Positions 46,712 through 55,709 of a stretch of 64,000 bases of DNA are shown one piece after another. Source of the stretch: Sphingomonadales bacterium (GTDB lineage Bacteria > Pseudomonadota > Alphaproteobacteria > Sphingomonadales > Sphingomonadaceae); the NCBI GenBank assembly GCA_027486895.1, contig JAIXOE010000010.1:58831-122830 (forward strand), in the 5' to 3' direction. Made by a program: the position numbers and the translations under genes. The notes beneath the pieces are model-generated. The model was not told the origin of the DNA. It saw only the letters and a list, made by a program, of their open reading frames with translations, and searched no databases. Numbering within the stretch: the stretch's first letter is position 1; every line of letters starts with the position of its first letter.

Positions 46712-47920
46712 TTACGATGCGCTTTCCGCCTTCGGGTGAATATTTCGGTGATGACGGACCACCGCGCGCGCAACATTTTGCATCAGGCCGTTGGTGACTT
46801 CTTTTCCGGCGCGTGTTTCTGCAATCATGACTGCAACCTGATATCGGCAACCATCAGGCGCTTTCATCACCCCGACGTCGTTAATCGCAGTCGACACGGA
46901 TCCCAGCACCTGACCCGTCCCTGTTTTGTGGGCAAGGCTCCAGCGTGGGGCAAGCCCCGAACGCAGGCGTGATCTTCCAGTATAGGTACCGGCCATCAGC
47001 TTCAGCAGCTTTGCACCCGGGTCGTTCGGGCCGCGCTCGCCAAAGCGCTTCAGCGCCAGCACAATCGTGCCCGGTGCTGCGCCATCAAGGGGCGAGGCCA
47101 GATAATTGTCGAGCGCCGCGCGCCGTTTTTCCAACGGAATGCGCGAACGCTGCTCCTTAAAGGCGTTGCCATTACGATATTCGGGCTGCCAGTTCAGGCC
47201 CGCAATCGCGCTTTGCAAAAGCACTTCGCCGGGGCCGAAGCGGATGGACTGCACCTTGCGCCGGTCAAGCATCTGGTTGATCGATTGCGGTCCGCCGGCA
47301 ACGCGCAACAGGACGCTATTCGCAAGATTGTCGCTCGCGTTGATCGCGTGCGCGAGCAATTCGCGAACCGGCATTTCAAAGAACTCCTTGCCGCTAAGAT
47401 AGGTTTTGAGCGGTTGGCTGAATACCACCACATCGTCACGGCTCACGCGGATTGGCTTGTCGAGAGACAACTTGCCTGCGGCCTCTTGCTCCAAAATTGC
47501 CAACGCGACCCACATTTTGGAAACGCTTTGCTGCGGAAAGCGCTCGGTTTGCCGCCGACCGATAATGTCATCGGAAAATGGCGTGTAAATGGCGATGCCT
47601 GCACGACCGGGGAACTTCTTCCAAAGGGCGTCGACGTCATTGCGCAGCTTGTCGTCGGCAACGCCAACAGCGTCGGTCGATTTGCTTTCAAGGCTCGGGA
47701 TCGTGAACGTCGCGGCACTTGGCTTGGAAACATTTGCCTTTTGCGGCGCAGGTTTGGACGCATTTGGCTTTGCCTGCGCCGGTTTGGCCGCGCCGGGCTT
47801 TGATACGTCAGGATCATGGGCGTTGGCAGTGACGCTGATTCCGGCGACGGCGGTTGCCAGACACATGCCAAATATCAGGCTGCGGGTGATGGGAAATAGC
47901 AAAGGTTGCTTACCGGACAT
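46712..47920 (-). CDS. class A beta-lactamase-fold serine hydrolase
   Basis: A 402-residue exported protein. A signal peptide (SLIFGMCLATAVAGISVTANA) is followed by a linker with repeated KPxxxKP units (about 45-80). The catalytic motifs of the class A/PBP fold are present: SVSK near residue 133, SDN in INASDNLA near 195 and KTG in AHKTGTGQ near 332. The start at 47920 (MSGKQPLL) is better spaced from the AAAGG site than 47932. It may be a true beta-lactamase or a D,D-peptidase; an omega-loop Glu is not clearly seen, so I make no resistance claim. Gene order suggests co-transcription with the coiled-coil protein upstream. Confidence 0.8.
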   Translation of the reverse strand: MSGKQPLLFPITRSLIFGMCLATAVAGISVTANAHDPDVSKPGAAKPAQAKPNASKPAPQKANVSKPSAATFTIPSLESKSTDAVGVADDKLRNDVDALWKKFPGRAGIAIYTPFSDDIIGRRQTERFPQQSVSKMWVALAILEQEAAGKLSLDKPIRVSRDDVVVFSQPLKTYLSGKEFFEMPVRELLAHAINASDNLANSVLLRVAGGPQSINQMLDRRKVQSIRFGPGEVLLQSAIAGLNWQPEYRNGNAFKEQRSRIPLEKRRAALDNYLASPLDGAAPGTIVLALKRFGERGPNDPGAKLLKLMAGTYTGRSRLRSGLAPRWSLAHKTGTGQVLGSVSTAINDVGVMKAPDGCRYQVAVMIAETRAGKEVTNGLMQNVARAVVRHHRNIHPKAESAS

Positions 47921-47936
47921 CACGAACGTCATCCTT

Positions 47937-48425
47937 TCATTTCGCAGGTGCTACTTGCGGACGGGAAGTAGGCGCAGGGGTTGGAGCGCGTGCCGGTTCG
48001 GCGGCGGGCACTTCGGGGGCTGTTTCAAGCGCTGGGACGAAGCTGCCCATATCCGGCATGTTGCTGCCAAGTGTCGATTGTAGGCTCACAAGAATGATGA
48101 CCTGCAAAGCCACGAGGAGAATGAGCACGAATTTGGCGAGCTTAAGCGTCTGGTCGAACGAAATGCTGCGCGCTTCAATCTCGCGCCGCATCAAATCGGT
48201 CGCCATGCGAATTTCGGACACCGAAGATGCGTGATGGTGCCGCAGCTCGACCATTTCTTCTTCAAGTGCCTTAACCGACGCAATCAGTTCGGCATGGTAC
48301 TGACGCGCGTCGTCCTGAATTTCATCGAGATGGTCGCGGACCATTGCCTCGGCACCTGCAGGCTTAACCCCTGCCGCTTTGAGCAACTTGCCCAAGCCTT
48401 CAAGCTGTTTGGTGTCGGTGGTCAT
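47937..48425 (-). CDS. membrane-anchored coiled-coil protein (162 aa)
   Basis: No known family. The N-terminal two thirds are a charged helix with heptad spacing (ELIASVKALEEEMVELRHHH), then one hydrophobic helix (about residues 97-117: FVLILLVALQVIILVSL), then a Pro/Ala-rich C-terminal tail (EPARAPTPAPTS) that would lie outside the membrane. The start ATG at 48425 gives MTTDTKQLEGLGKLL. It lies 16 bases upstream of the serine hydrolase gene on the same strand. It may be a scaffold for envelope enzymes; that is inference. Confidence 0.7.
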   Translation of the reverse strand: MTTDTKQLEGLGKLLKAAGVKPAGAEAMVRDHLDEIQDDARQYHAELIASVKALEEEMVELRHHHASSVSEIRMATDLMRREIEARSISFDQTLKLAKFVLILLVALQVIILVSLQSTLGSNMPDMGSFVPALETAPEVPAAEPARAPTPAPTSRPQVAPAK

Positions 48426-48843
48426 CGCACGTAAACCGGTGCTGATGATTGACCGATATTACGGCCGATATGTGTCGGTAGGCGGCATATTGGTCGGTCA
48501 GCCGAGCTATTGCAGGCATTCATATTGGCGCTCCTCAATGGGCGCATTAAGATGAGCGGCGGCAGTCCTCCAGTTTAGAAGCGTTTGTTTTCAATTGTTA
48601 ACAATGCGGGCCGTGTTGGTGCGCATGCGTAACGGCACTATTTTACTGCCGCGGTTTGCCGCGATTCCTGCGGCGCGGGGTCAATCGCAAAGTTCGCCAT
48701 AAACCCTTGCTTGATGCCACCCAAAAGCAACGCATCGACAGTTTGTTCCGTAGGTAAATTTGCGCCATTTTTCATTGGTTTCACATGCGATTGACGCAGG
48801 CCGCAGGGCATGTAATCCTCTGCTTTGGGAAGAGGAGATAAAG
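48426..48843. other. intergenic region before phaC
   Basis: A 418-base gene-free stretch between divergent genes. It includes a GATATTACGGCCGATATGTG-type stretch near 48457 with loosely repeated GACCGATAT/ATATTGGTC elements, and a T-rich piece near 48580. The open frames on the minus strand here overlap phaC and look like shadows. The phaC promoter must lie in this region; I could not assign boxes. Confidence 0.55.
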
Positions 48844-50601
48844 ATGGCGACAAAAGCGGACAAGGGAACCGAAAAGAAGGCCGGAACAAAGAGCACCAAA
48901 AAGAAAGGCGCACCATTTTCCGGCGTTGCTGGCGCGTTTGACGCTGCCAATGATGCAACGATGGCGCTTGGCCCATTGGCCGGACTGGCGCGCGAAGATT
49001 TCATTGGCGCAATTGGCCTGATGCTCCGCCAGACGGCGACCAACCCCGACAAAGCATGGAAAGCAACGAGCAGCTTTTCCGAAGATGTTGTGAAGATCAT
49101 GACTGGCAAGTCGGACCTCGCGCCTGATCCCAAGGACAAGCGCTTCATGGACCCCGCCTGGACATTCAATCCGTTCTTCAAAGCAGGCGCGCAATATTAT
49201 CTCGCGGTGCAAAAGGGCGTTAAAAGCTATATTGAGGATTTGGAGCTCGACGCACTTGAGCGCGACCGCGCCAACTTCATTTCGCAGATCATCATTGATG
49301 CGATGTCGCCCACAAATACGCTGATCGGCAATCCCACCGCGCAAAAACGGCTCGTGGACTCCGGCGGCCTCAGCCTCGTGAAGGGTCTGAAGAACGCTTA
49401 TAATGACATGGTTCACAACGACATGATGGTGAGCCAGGTCAACAAAAAGCCATTCAAGCTCGGTGAGAATGTCGCAACTGCAAAGGGCGCCGTGGTCTAT
49501 CGCGATGAGCGTTTCGAGCTCATTCAATATGCGCCTACCACCGAAAAGGTGTTTGCCACGCCGCAGCTGACTATTCCGCCGCAGATCAACAAGATGTACA
49601 TCAATGATCTGTCGCCGGAAAAATCGATCATCAAATGGCAGACCGACCATGGCATTCAGCCATTCATGATTTCATGGCGCAACCCGACCGACGATATGGG
49701 CGTGTGGGGCATGGCGGAGTATATCGAAAGCTGCATCAAGGCGCTGGATGTTGTCTGTGAGATTACCGGCAGCGACAAGGTCAATATCTCGGGCGGCTGT
49801 TCGGGCGGGCAGACGATGTCCGTGCTGTTGTCCAAATTGGCCTCGATGGGCGACACCCGCGCCAACGCCATCACGATGATGGTGTGCGTGCTTGAGCCAA
49901 GGCCTGGCGATACCGAGGCGTCGAGCCTTGTGTCGCACAATGGCATAGCGCTGGCGCGGCAGCGCGCCGCGAAAAAGGGCGTGATCGAAGGCAGCAGCCT
50001 TGCACGTGGCTTTGCATGGTTGCGACCCAATGACCTCATCTGGAATTATGTCATCAACAATTACCTGCTTGGCGATGATCCGCCAGCGTTCGACATATTG
50101 TTCTGGAATGCCGATGCGACCAACCTGTCATCAGCGTTGATGGGCGACTTCCTTGAGCTGTTCGAAGCCAATGCCTACGCCGCGCCGGGCACGTTCGAGA
50201 TTGCCGACCACACGCTTGACCTGACCAAGGTGACAGGTGACCTGTTCGTTCTGGGTGGGACCACCGACCATATCACGCCATGGCGTGCGTGCTATCGCTC
50301 AACGCAATTGTTCGGCAGCAAAAATGTCGAATTTATCTTGAGCCAAGCTGGCCATATGCAAGCGATCCTGAACCCGCCGGGCAACCCGAAGGCGAAATAT
50401 TGGAAACATTCCAAGGGCAAGACGCCAGCTGACGTGGGCGAATGGATGAAAGGCACCGAAGAAGTCGCCGGAAGCTGGTGGCCGCACTGGATGGAATGGC
50501 TGCATGCGCGGTCAGGCGCAGAAGTCGCCGCGCCCGCAACGCAGGGGAGCAAAGCACATCCAGCGATGGAAGCCGCGCCGGGGCTGTATGTTTTGGAGTG
50601 A
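48844..50601 (+). CDS. phaC: polyhydroxyalkanoate synthase
   Basis: Polymerises 3-hydroxyacyl-CoA into PHA granules in the cytoplasm. The start at 48844 (MATKADKGTEKK) has GGAG upstream and gives 585 residues. The lipase-box-like motif with the catalytic Cys is ISGGCSGGQTM near 319. Other marks are WRNPTDDMGVWGMAEY near 278, RPNDLIWNYVINNYLLG near 396, and the Asp/His region TTDHITPWRACYRSTQ and QAGHMQAILNPPGNPK. The N-terminal Lys-rich stretch is typical of class I/II enzymes. A DUF4160/DUF2442 pair and a phaZ gene follow. Confidence 0.94.
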   Translation: MATKADKGTEKKAGTKSTKKKGAPFSGVAGAFDAANDATMALGPLAGLAREDFIGAIGLMLRQTATNPDKAWKATSSFSEDVVKIMTGKSDLAPDPKDKRFMDPAWTFNPFFKAGAQYYLAVQKGVKSYIEDLELDALERDRANFISQIIIDAMSPTNTLIGNPTAQKRLVDSGGLSLVKGLKNAYNDMVHNDMMVSQVNKKPFKLGENVATAKGAVVYRDERFELIQYAPTTEKVFATPQLTIPPQINKMYINDLSPEKSIIKWQTDHGIQPFMISWRNPTDDMGVWGMAEYIESCIKALDVVCEITGSDKVNISGGCSGGQTMSVLLSKLASMGDTRANAITMMVCVLEPRPGDTEASSLVSHNGIALARQRAAKKGVIEGSSLARGFAWLRPNDLIWNYVINNYLLGDDPPAFDILFWNADATNLSSALMGDFLELFEANAYAAPGTFEIADHTLDLTKVTGDLFVLGGTTDHITPWRACYRSTQLFGSKNVEFILSQAGHMQAILNPPGNPKAKYWKHSKGKTPADVGEWMKGTEEVAGSWWPHWMEWLHARSGAEVAAPATQGSKAHPAMEAAPGLYVLE

Positions 50602-50612
50602 GGTATGAATAA

Positions 50613-50846
50613 ATGCCCACTATCCACCGCGAAAATGGCTGCCGATTTTACTTTTTCAGCCATGAACCAAATGAGCCGCCGCACGTTCACATCGACAAGG
50701 GCGAAGCGTCCATTAAGGTGTGGCTAGTGAGTCTCGAAGTTGCCAAAAGCCGGGGCTTTCGTGCGCACGAAATTTCTGGCATTATTGAAATGGTGAAGGT
50801 TCATCAGACGACGTTCACGGAGAAGTGGCATGAACATTTCAGCTAA
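50613..50846 (+). CDS. DUF4160 domain protein (77 aa)
   Basis: A small protein starting MPTIHRENGCRFYFFSHEP and carrying EPPHVHIDKGEASIKVW, the DUF4160 core with the conserved PPHVH. Its start is 12 bases after the phaC stop. DUF4160 genes commonly sit beside DUF2442 genes, as here, and the pair has the look of a toxin-antitoxin module; that is inference. The DUF2442 gene overlaps its 3' end by 17 bases. Confidence 0.85.
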   Translation: MPTIHRENGCRFYFFSHEPNEPPHVHIDKGEASIKVWLVSLEVAKSRGFRAHEISGIIEMVKVHQTTFTEKWHEHFS

Positions 50847-51105
50847 AGTCACTGACGAGCGGGTGCTCGACGTTCGGTTTGACGCGCACAGCCTGATTGT
50901 CGACCTTATGGATGGCCGTACGATTTCTGCGCCGCTCGCTTGGTACCCTCGTTTGGCAAATGCTACAGTCGGACAACGTGACCATTGGGAGAAATGCGCC
51001 GGTGGCTATGGCATCCATTGGCCAGATGTGGACGAGGATTTGAGCACTGAAGGCTTGTTGCGCGGCGCGCCAGCTGCCAAGGCTGAGGCCGGAACGCATT
51101 TTTAG
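50830..51105 (+). CDS. DUF2442 domain protein (91 aa)
   Basis: A 91-residue protein with VRFDAHSLIVDLMDGRTIS near residue 15 and APLAWYPRLANAT near 33, followed by WEKCAGGYGIHWPDVDEDLS, the DUF2442 pattern. It overlaps the DUF4160 gene in a different frame, so the two are translated together. Its role may be the partner of DUF4160 in a two-gene module. It is 17 bases upstream of phaZ. Confidence 0.85.
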   Translation: MNISAKVTDERVLDVRFDAHSLIVDLMDGRTISAPLAWYPRLANATVGQRDHWEKCAGGYGIHWPDVDEDLSTEGLLRGAPAAKAEAGTHF

Positions 51106-51122
51106 ACTTATTAGGAACACAC

Positions 51123-51956
51123 ATGACTTCAAACCGCGCGCCTATTTTTAGCATGGAAACCGTTGACGGTCGCACGTTGCGGGTTGCGGTTTGGCGGGCG
51201 ACGAAGGCTACGAAGAAGCTGCCGATATTGTTCTTCAACGGCATTGGCGCGAATATTGAGGCTATGGCGCCGATGGCCGAGCTGTTGGATGACCGCGACT
51301 TCATTACTTTTGATATGCCCGGTATTGGCGGTTCGCCGGACCCTGTTGTACCCTATAATGCGATTTTGATGTCGCGGATTGCGGCGTTGCTGTTGGACCG
51401 GTTCGAAATGCCAGTCGTTGATGTCATGGGCGTCAGCTGGGGCGGGGCGATGGCGCAGCAATTCGCGTTGCAGAACACTGCGCGTACCAACAAGCTTATT
51501 CTTGTCGCGACCAGTGCAGGCATGTTGATGGTTCCGGGCAACCCGGCGTCGCTTGTCAAAATGGCTGATCCGCGCCGTTACATAGACCCCGATTTCATGG
51601 CGAAGCACTTCAAGACGCTTTACGGTGGTATGGTGGGCAACAAGTCCGAGCATATTGGCCGCATCACACCGCCGTCGAAGACTGGATATTTTTATCAGCT
51701 GATGGCGATGATGGGATGGACCAGCGCGCCGTTCCTGCCATTTCTGAAGACAGAAACGCTCATCATGATGGGCGATGATGACCAGATCGTTCCGCTGGCC
51801 AATGGTAAGTTTTTGAATTTCCTCATTCCAAACAGTGAGTTGTTCGTGGTGCAAAATGGCGGACACTTGTTCCTGCTGAGCCATGTCGAAGAAAGCATAG
51901 AGGCGATCCGCGGTTTCCTTGACCGCGATGCAAACGAGGCGCGCAAAGCAGCCTGA
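51123..51956 (+). CDS. phaZ: poly(3-hydroxyalkanoate) depolymerase (intracellular, alpha/beta hydrolase)
   Basis: A 277-residue alpha/beta hydrolase without a signal peptide. It resembles the intracellular PHA depolymerase of pseudomonads: FFNGIGANIEAM near residue 38, the nucleophile in GVSWGGAMAQQFA (Ser near 105), MVPGNPASLVKMADPRRYI near 138, the acidic GDDDQIVPL near 219 and the His in GGHLFLL near 247. With phaC just upstream this forms a PHA turnover locus. It would release hydroxy acids from granules. The family reading is strong; the chain-length preference is not readable. Confidence 0.9.
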   Translation: MTSNRAPIFSMETVDGRTLRVAVWRATKATKKLPILFFNGIGANIEAMAPMAELLDDRDFITFDMPGIGGSPDPVVPYNAILMSRIAALLLDRFEMPVVDVMGVSWGGAMAQQFALQNTARTNKLILVATSAGMLMVPGNPASLVKMADPRRYIDPDFMAKHFKTLYGGMVGNKSEHIGRITPPSKTGYFYQLMAMMGWTSAPFLPFLKTETLIMMGDDDQIVPLANGKFLNFLIPNSELFVVQNGGHLFLLSHVEESIEAIRGFLDRDANEARKAA

Positions 51957-52313
51957 TCTCTGGCTTTTTCGGCGTGAAGCTCGGCCCTTTCCTTTTGGGC
52001 CTGACCCGTTATCCTGCCAAGTCAGGCAATGACGGAGAGGCAAGAGCATGATGACATCAGTTCGCACCACCGTGATTGTCCTTGTGGGACAGCTGGATCG
52101 CAGTGACGTGAAGCGCGGGCTGGTTGCCCGGGCGAACGGCGGGACGACGCCAGTTGTGCCGCAAGGACAACCCCTTTGGGGCAGGCCCCTTTTGACCGAT
52201 CGCTGCGTCGCTCGTCGGTCACTATGTATTGGCATAGCTCCCTTCTCGCGCCTTGCACTCGGTCAAAATCGGCTCCGTCACGGTGGTGCAAACTAATGCC
52301 ATCACGCTCTAAC
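51957..52313. other. intergenic region before the fpr-like gene
   Basis: About 357 bases. It includes an 82-codon frame (52048-52296) with a good GGAGAGG site and a stop (TAA) overlapping an ATG at 52296, but the composition (Arg, Val, Gly-rich, no fold) is unconvincing. A stem CCCC-TTT-GGGG near 52170 is followed by CAGGCCCCTTTT, which could stop phaZ transcription. No other feature is seen. Confidence 0.5.
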
Positions 52314-53621
52314 ATGCGGCATATCGCAATCATCGGTTCTGGTCCGGCGGGATATTATACAGCAGAAGCAGCGCAGAAGAAATTTGGCGGCGATGTGCGA
52401 GTGGATATCATTGATCGCTTGCCAGTTCCGTTCGGTCTCATCCGTTTTGGCGTCGCCCCCGATCATCAGTCGATCAAGGCGGTCGCGGGCCGTTATGAAA
52501 AAGTCGCTTTGTCCGACAATGTCCGTTTTGTCGGCAATGTCACCGTCGGCAAAGACATCAGCATCGACGAGCTTCAGGATATGTATGACGCCGTCATTCT
52601 CGCAACTGGCGCGCCTGATGACCGTCCGTTGGACATAGCTGGCGCCGATCTCTCCGGTGTCTTTGGCAGCGCCGCCTTTGTTGGCTGGTATAATGGCCAT
52701 CCCGACTATGCCGACCTCGATCCACCATTGGATGGAAGGCATGTTGTTATCGTCGGCAACGGAAATGTCGCGCTTGATGTCGCGCGCATTCTTTCCAAAA
52801 CGCGCGCCGAATTTGGCGGCTCAGACATTGTCAGCCACGCGCTTGATGTGCTTGAACATTCAGCTGTCGAGGATATCACCATCCTCGGTCGCAGAGGCCC
52901 GCACCAAATTGCAATGACGCCCAAGGAACTGGGCGAGCTTGCGCATCTTCACCGGGCTACACCGCGCGTGGACAAGGATGATCTGCCCGAAATCGGCGAG
53001 GATGCGCTGTTGGAGCCGGGTATTCGTAAGTCAGTCACGCATCTGCGCGAATTTGCGGCAATACCTGAGGCATTTCATGCCGCCAAAGCCATCAGCATCA
53101 ACTTCGACTTTTTCGCCGCCCCTGTCGCGATTGAAGGCGATGGCAAAGTGGAGCGCATTCGTGTCGAGAAGACACGACTGGATGACCAGTATCGCAGCAT
53201 CAGTACCGGCGAAAGCTACACCATTGACTGTTCAATGATCATCAGCTGCATTGGCTATGAAACACCTTCGATTGATGGCGTCCCCTATGAACATGGCCGA
53301 GGGCGCTTCGCCAATGTGGATGGCAGGATATTGCCCGGTCTCTATTGCGTCGGCTGGGCCCGGCGTGGTCCTTCCGGAACCATCGGCACCAATCGACCCG
53401 ACGGCTATAATATCATTGATACCGTAGCAGAGGATATATCCGGTGGAGGTGGCAAAAATGGCCGTGCCGGTCTTGATGCGCTGCTTGCATTGCGCAACGT
53501 CGACGTTGTCACATTCAGCGACTGGAAGAAGATTGAAGAGGCGGAAATCGCCCGTGCCCGCGATGGCGCACCGCGCGAGAAGTTTGTTCGGATCGAAGAC
53601 ATGATTGCCGCCATCGACTAA
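52314..53621 (+). CDS. ferredoxin/adrenodoxin-NADP+ reductase-like flavoprotein
   Basis: A 435-residue FAD/NADPH oxidoreductase of the FprA/adrenodoxin reductase family, which passes electrons from NADPH to ferredoxins. The FAD loop is IIGSGPAGYYTAEAAQ near residue 5, PVPFGLIRFGVAPDH near 38, the NADP-binding loop IVGNGNVALDVARIL near 147, and a C-terminal GWARRGPSGTIGTNRPDG near 347. The start at 52314 (MRHIAIIGSG) is typical of the family; an ATG at 52296 in the same frame is an alternative. It is a single gene. Confidence 0.9.
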   Translation: MRHIAIIGSGPAGYYTAEAAQKKFGGDVRVDIIDRLPVPFGLIRFGVAPDHQSIKAVAGRYEKVALSDNVRFVGNVTVGKDISIDELQDMYDAVILATGAPDDRPLDIAGADLSGVFGSAAFVGWYNGHPDYADLDPPLDGRHVVIVGNGNVALDVARILSKTRAEFGGSDIVSHALDVLEHSAVEDITILGRRGPHQIAMTPKELGELAHLHRATPRVDKDDLPEIGEDALLEPGIRKSVTHLREFAAIPEAFHAAKAISINFDFFAAPVAIEGDGKVERIRVEKTRLDDQYRSISTGESYTIDCSMIISCIGYETPSIDGVPYEHGRGRFANVDGRILPGLYCVGWARRGPSGTIGTNRPDGYNIIDTVAEDISGGGGKNGRAGLDALLALRNVDVVTFSDWKKIEEAEIARARDGAPREKFVRIEDMIAAID

Positions 53622-53708
53622 ATTGGCGGCCGCCGCATTATGTCATCATAATTACGTTAATGCTGGGTTAGATGCGCGCTCTGTCAAAAAATTGATAAAG
53701 GGCGCAGC

Positions 53709-54380
53709 ATGACGAAAACCATAGGCATCATAACCGGCGTCGATGCCGAAGCAGCTGCATTGTTCCCCGGCCAAAGCGCGAATAGCGAAGCGCTGCACGG
53801 TTTCATGGTACGCCAAGTGCAGACAGGTGGCCGCAATATTGCCATCACCTGCAGCGGTATTGGCAAAGTAAATGCCGCTATGGCCGCGATGATGCTGGTC
53901 GAGCATTATCGTGCAGAGCTGCTGTTGGTTGTCGGCACTGCGGGCAAATTGAGTGCGCATGATGGCCACTGCTTTCAAGTGACGCAGGCCGTGCAGGGGG
54001 ATTATGGTGCATCGCGTGCCGACGGGTTTGTCCATTATCGCGCTGGGGCTTGGCCCATTGGGGAGGCGCATGCCGAACCCTATCACGCTGCGATCATGCC
54101 AGAGACTGGGCTACCGAAAGTGCGCATCATCACGAATGACTGCTTTATGGAAAGCGACGATCATGGCAGCCGCCTGCACCGTGTTCTTGGCGGCGACATC
54201 ATCGACATGGAAACTGCGGCCGTTGCCCAAGCCGCAGCGCGCATGGACGTGCCATGGGCGGCGATCAAAGCCACAAGCGACAATGCCAATGGCGACAGCT
54301 CAGGTGATTTTCAGGCCAATTTAAAACGCGCAGCACGCTTGGCCGCAGAAGCCGCCGAACGCATGATAGCCGCGATGTAG
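53709..54380 (+). CDS. mtnN: 5'-methylthioadenosine/S-adenosylhomocysteine nucleosidase
   Basis: A 223-residue nucleosidase of the Pfs/MtnN family that splits methylthioadenosine and S-adenosylhomocysteine. Marks are GIITGVDAEAAAL near residue 5, TCSGIGKVNAAMAAMML near 56, VVGTAGKL near 78 and the catalytic region DMETAAVAQAAARM near 172, followed by KATSDNANGDS near 195. An AAAGGG site precedes the start. It is a single gene, converging on DUF445. Confidence 0.9.
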   Translation: MTKTIGIITGVDAEAAALFPGQSANSEALHGFMVRQVQTGGRNIAITCSGIGKVNAAMAAMMLVEHYRAELLLVVGTAGKLSAHDGHCFQVTQAVQGDYGASRADGFVHYRAGAWPIGEAHAEPYHAAIMPETGLPKVRIITNDCFMESDDHGSRLHRVLGGDIIDMETAAVAQAAARMDVPWAAIKATSDNANGDSSGDFQANLKRAARLAAEAAERMIAAM

Positions 54381-54385
54381 CTACC

Positions 54386-55666
54386 TTAAATTAGTAAGCC
54401 GATGCTGTGAATGACGATCCCCGCCATACCGCCGACTAATGTTCCATTGATGCGGATGAACTGAAGGTCGCTACCTACCGCGTTCTCGACACGGTCGGTA
54501 ATGGTCGAAGCGTCCCAGCGGGCAACGGTATCGGAAACTAGCGTAACTATATTGTCGCCGTAATTTTCGGTGGTGCCGACAATTGCGCGACGCGCGAAGC
54601 GGTTGATCTGAAGCTTGAGACCAGCATCTTCCTGAAGCGTGCCGCCAAGCTTGATGAGGGCATCGCCAAAGCTGCCCGCCAGCGCGGCGTCGGGGTTGCG
54701 CGCAGCCTTTAGCAGGCCATCGCGGCCTTGATCCCACAGGCTGTTGATCCATTTGCTCATCGCAGGATTTTCGAGCAGCTGCCCCTTCCAATGGGCAACC
54801 TTCGCCTGCAATTCCTTGTCATGGCGTAGGCCATGCGCAAGGCTGGCAAGGCCTTCTTCACCCTTTTCACGCAAAGGATGGTCGGGATCTTCGGCCATTT
54901 CGTGCAGCAGCTTGTTCAGCCCGTTGACGATGGCATTGGCCAATTTGTCGTCAAGGCCAGTCCAGCGCATGATCGTGTTGGCGCGTTCCTCAACCATTTC
55001 GCGAATGAGATGCTCGTTTGCCTCCAGCGTGGCCGACGCCCATTTGATGATGCCGTCCAGCACAGGGATATGGCGACGCTCGCGGATCATCGCGGTCAGC
55101 AACTGGCCGAGCAGGGGGGCAATATCGAGCTTGTCGAGCTGTTTGCGGATCGCACCCTTGGCCACACCGCCAAGCCGTTCATCATCCAGCGCGGCGATGA
55201 CATCACCGAACAGACGGGAGGCCCCCATGCGCATACGGCCTTCGCCGCCGGCAGGGGCACTCAGGAATTTGCCCATCGCGCCCGCTACATCCATGCGCTG
55301 GACACGGCGGGCAACGACCTTAGTTGTCAGGAAGTTGGTGCGCAGAAAGCTTGCAAGCGTCCGGCCAAGCCGTTCCTTGTTGTTCGGGATAATCGCGGTG
55401 TGCGGAATGGGGATGCCAAGGGGGTGGCGGAACAATGCGGTGACCGCAAACCAGTCCGCAAGGCCGCCGACCATGCCAGCTTCGGCAAAGGCGCGCAGAA
55501 AGCCCCAATAGCCTTCGTAGCGGGTTTCCATATATTTGCCGAAGACGAACAAAGCGGCCATCGCCAGCAGCAGGGCCGTGGCAATAATCCGCATCTGACG
55601 CAGTTCAGCGTCGCGTTCGGCGTAACGGATTTTCTCCGACTGACCCAGTTTATCGGCAGCTTTCAC
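54386..55666 (-). CDS. DUF445 family membrane protein
   Basis: A 426-residue protein with an N-terminal helix (ATALLLAMAALFVFGKYME near residue 31), a second (about 58-77, LADWFAVTALFRHPLG) and a C-terminal helix ending with GGMAGIVIHSIGLLI. Between them is a long helical, charged region. The segment GLADWFAVTALFRHPLGIPIPHTAIIPNNK is the DUF445 signature (core ADWFAVTALFRHPLG). Its function is unknown in the family. It converges with mtnN, with a 5-base gap. Confidence 0.88.
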   Translation of the reverse strand: MKAADKLGQSEKIRYAERDAELRQMRIIATALLLAMAALFVFGKYMETRYEGYWGFLRAFAEAGMVGGLADWFAVTALFRHPLGIPIPHTAIIPNNKERLGRTLASFLRTNFLTTKVVARRVQRMDVAGAMGKFLSAPAGGEGRMRMGASRLFGDVIAALDDERLGGVAKGAIRKQLDKLDIAPLLGQLLTAMIRERRHIPVLDGIIKWASATLEANEHLIREMVEERANTIMRWTGLDDKLANAIVNGLNKLLHEMAEDPDHPLREKGEEGLASLAHGLRHDKELQAKVAHWKGQLLENPAMSKWINSLWDQGRDGLLKAARNPDAALAGSFGDALIKLGGTLQEDAGLKLQINRFARRAIVGTTENYGDNIVTLVSDTVARWDASTITDRVENAVGSDLQFIRINGTLVGGMAGIVIHSIGLLI

Positions 55667-55709
55667 ATCACTGCCTTAGCCAAGGCGTGCCAAGCTGCCA
55701 AGTATAGCG

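Noticed and set aside
46712..47920. Resistance gene (beta-lactamase) claim
   Set aside because: SxxK, SDN and KTG are present, but these motifs are shared with peptidases, and a clear omega-loop Glu was not found.
52048..52296. 82-codon frame with a good ribosome site before the flavoprotein gene
   Set aside because: Composition is not protein-like and there is no domain; kept only as part of the gap description.
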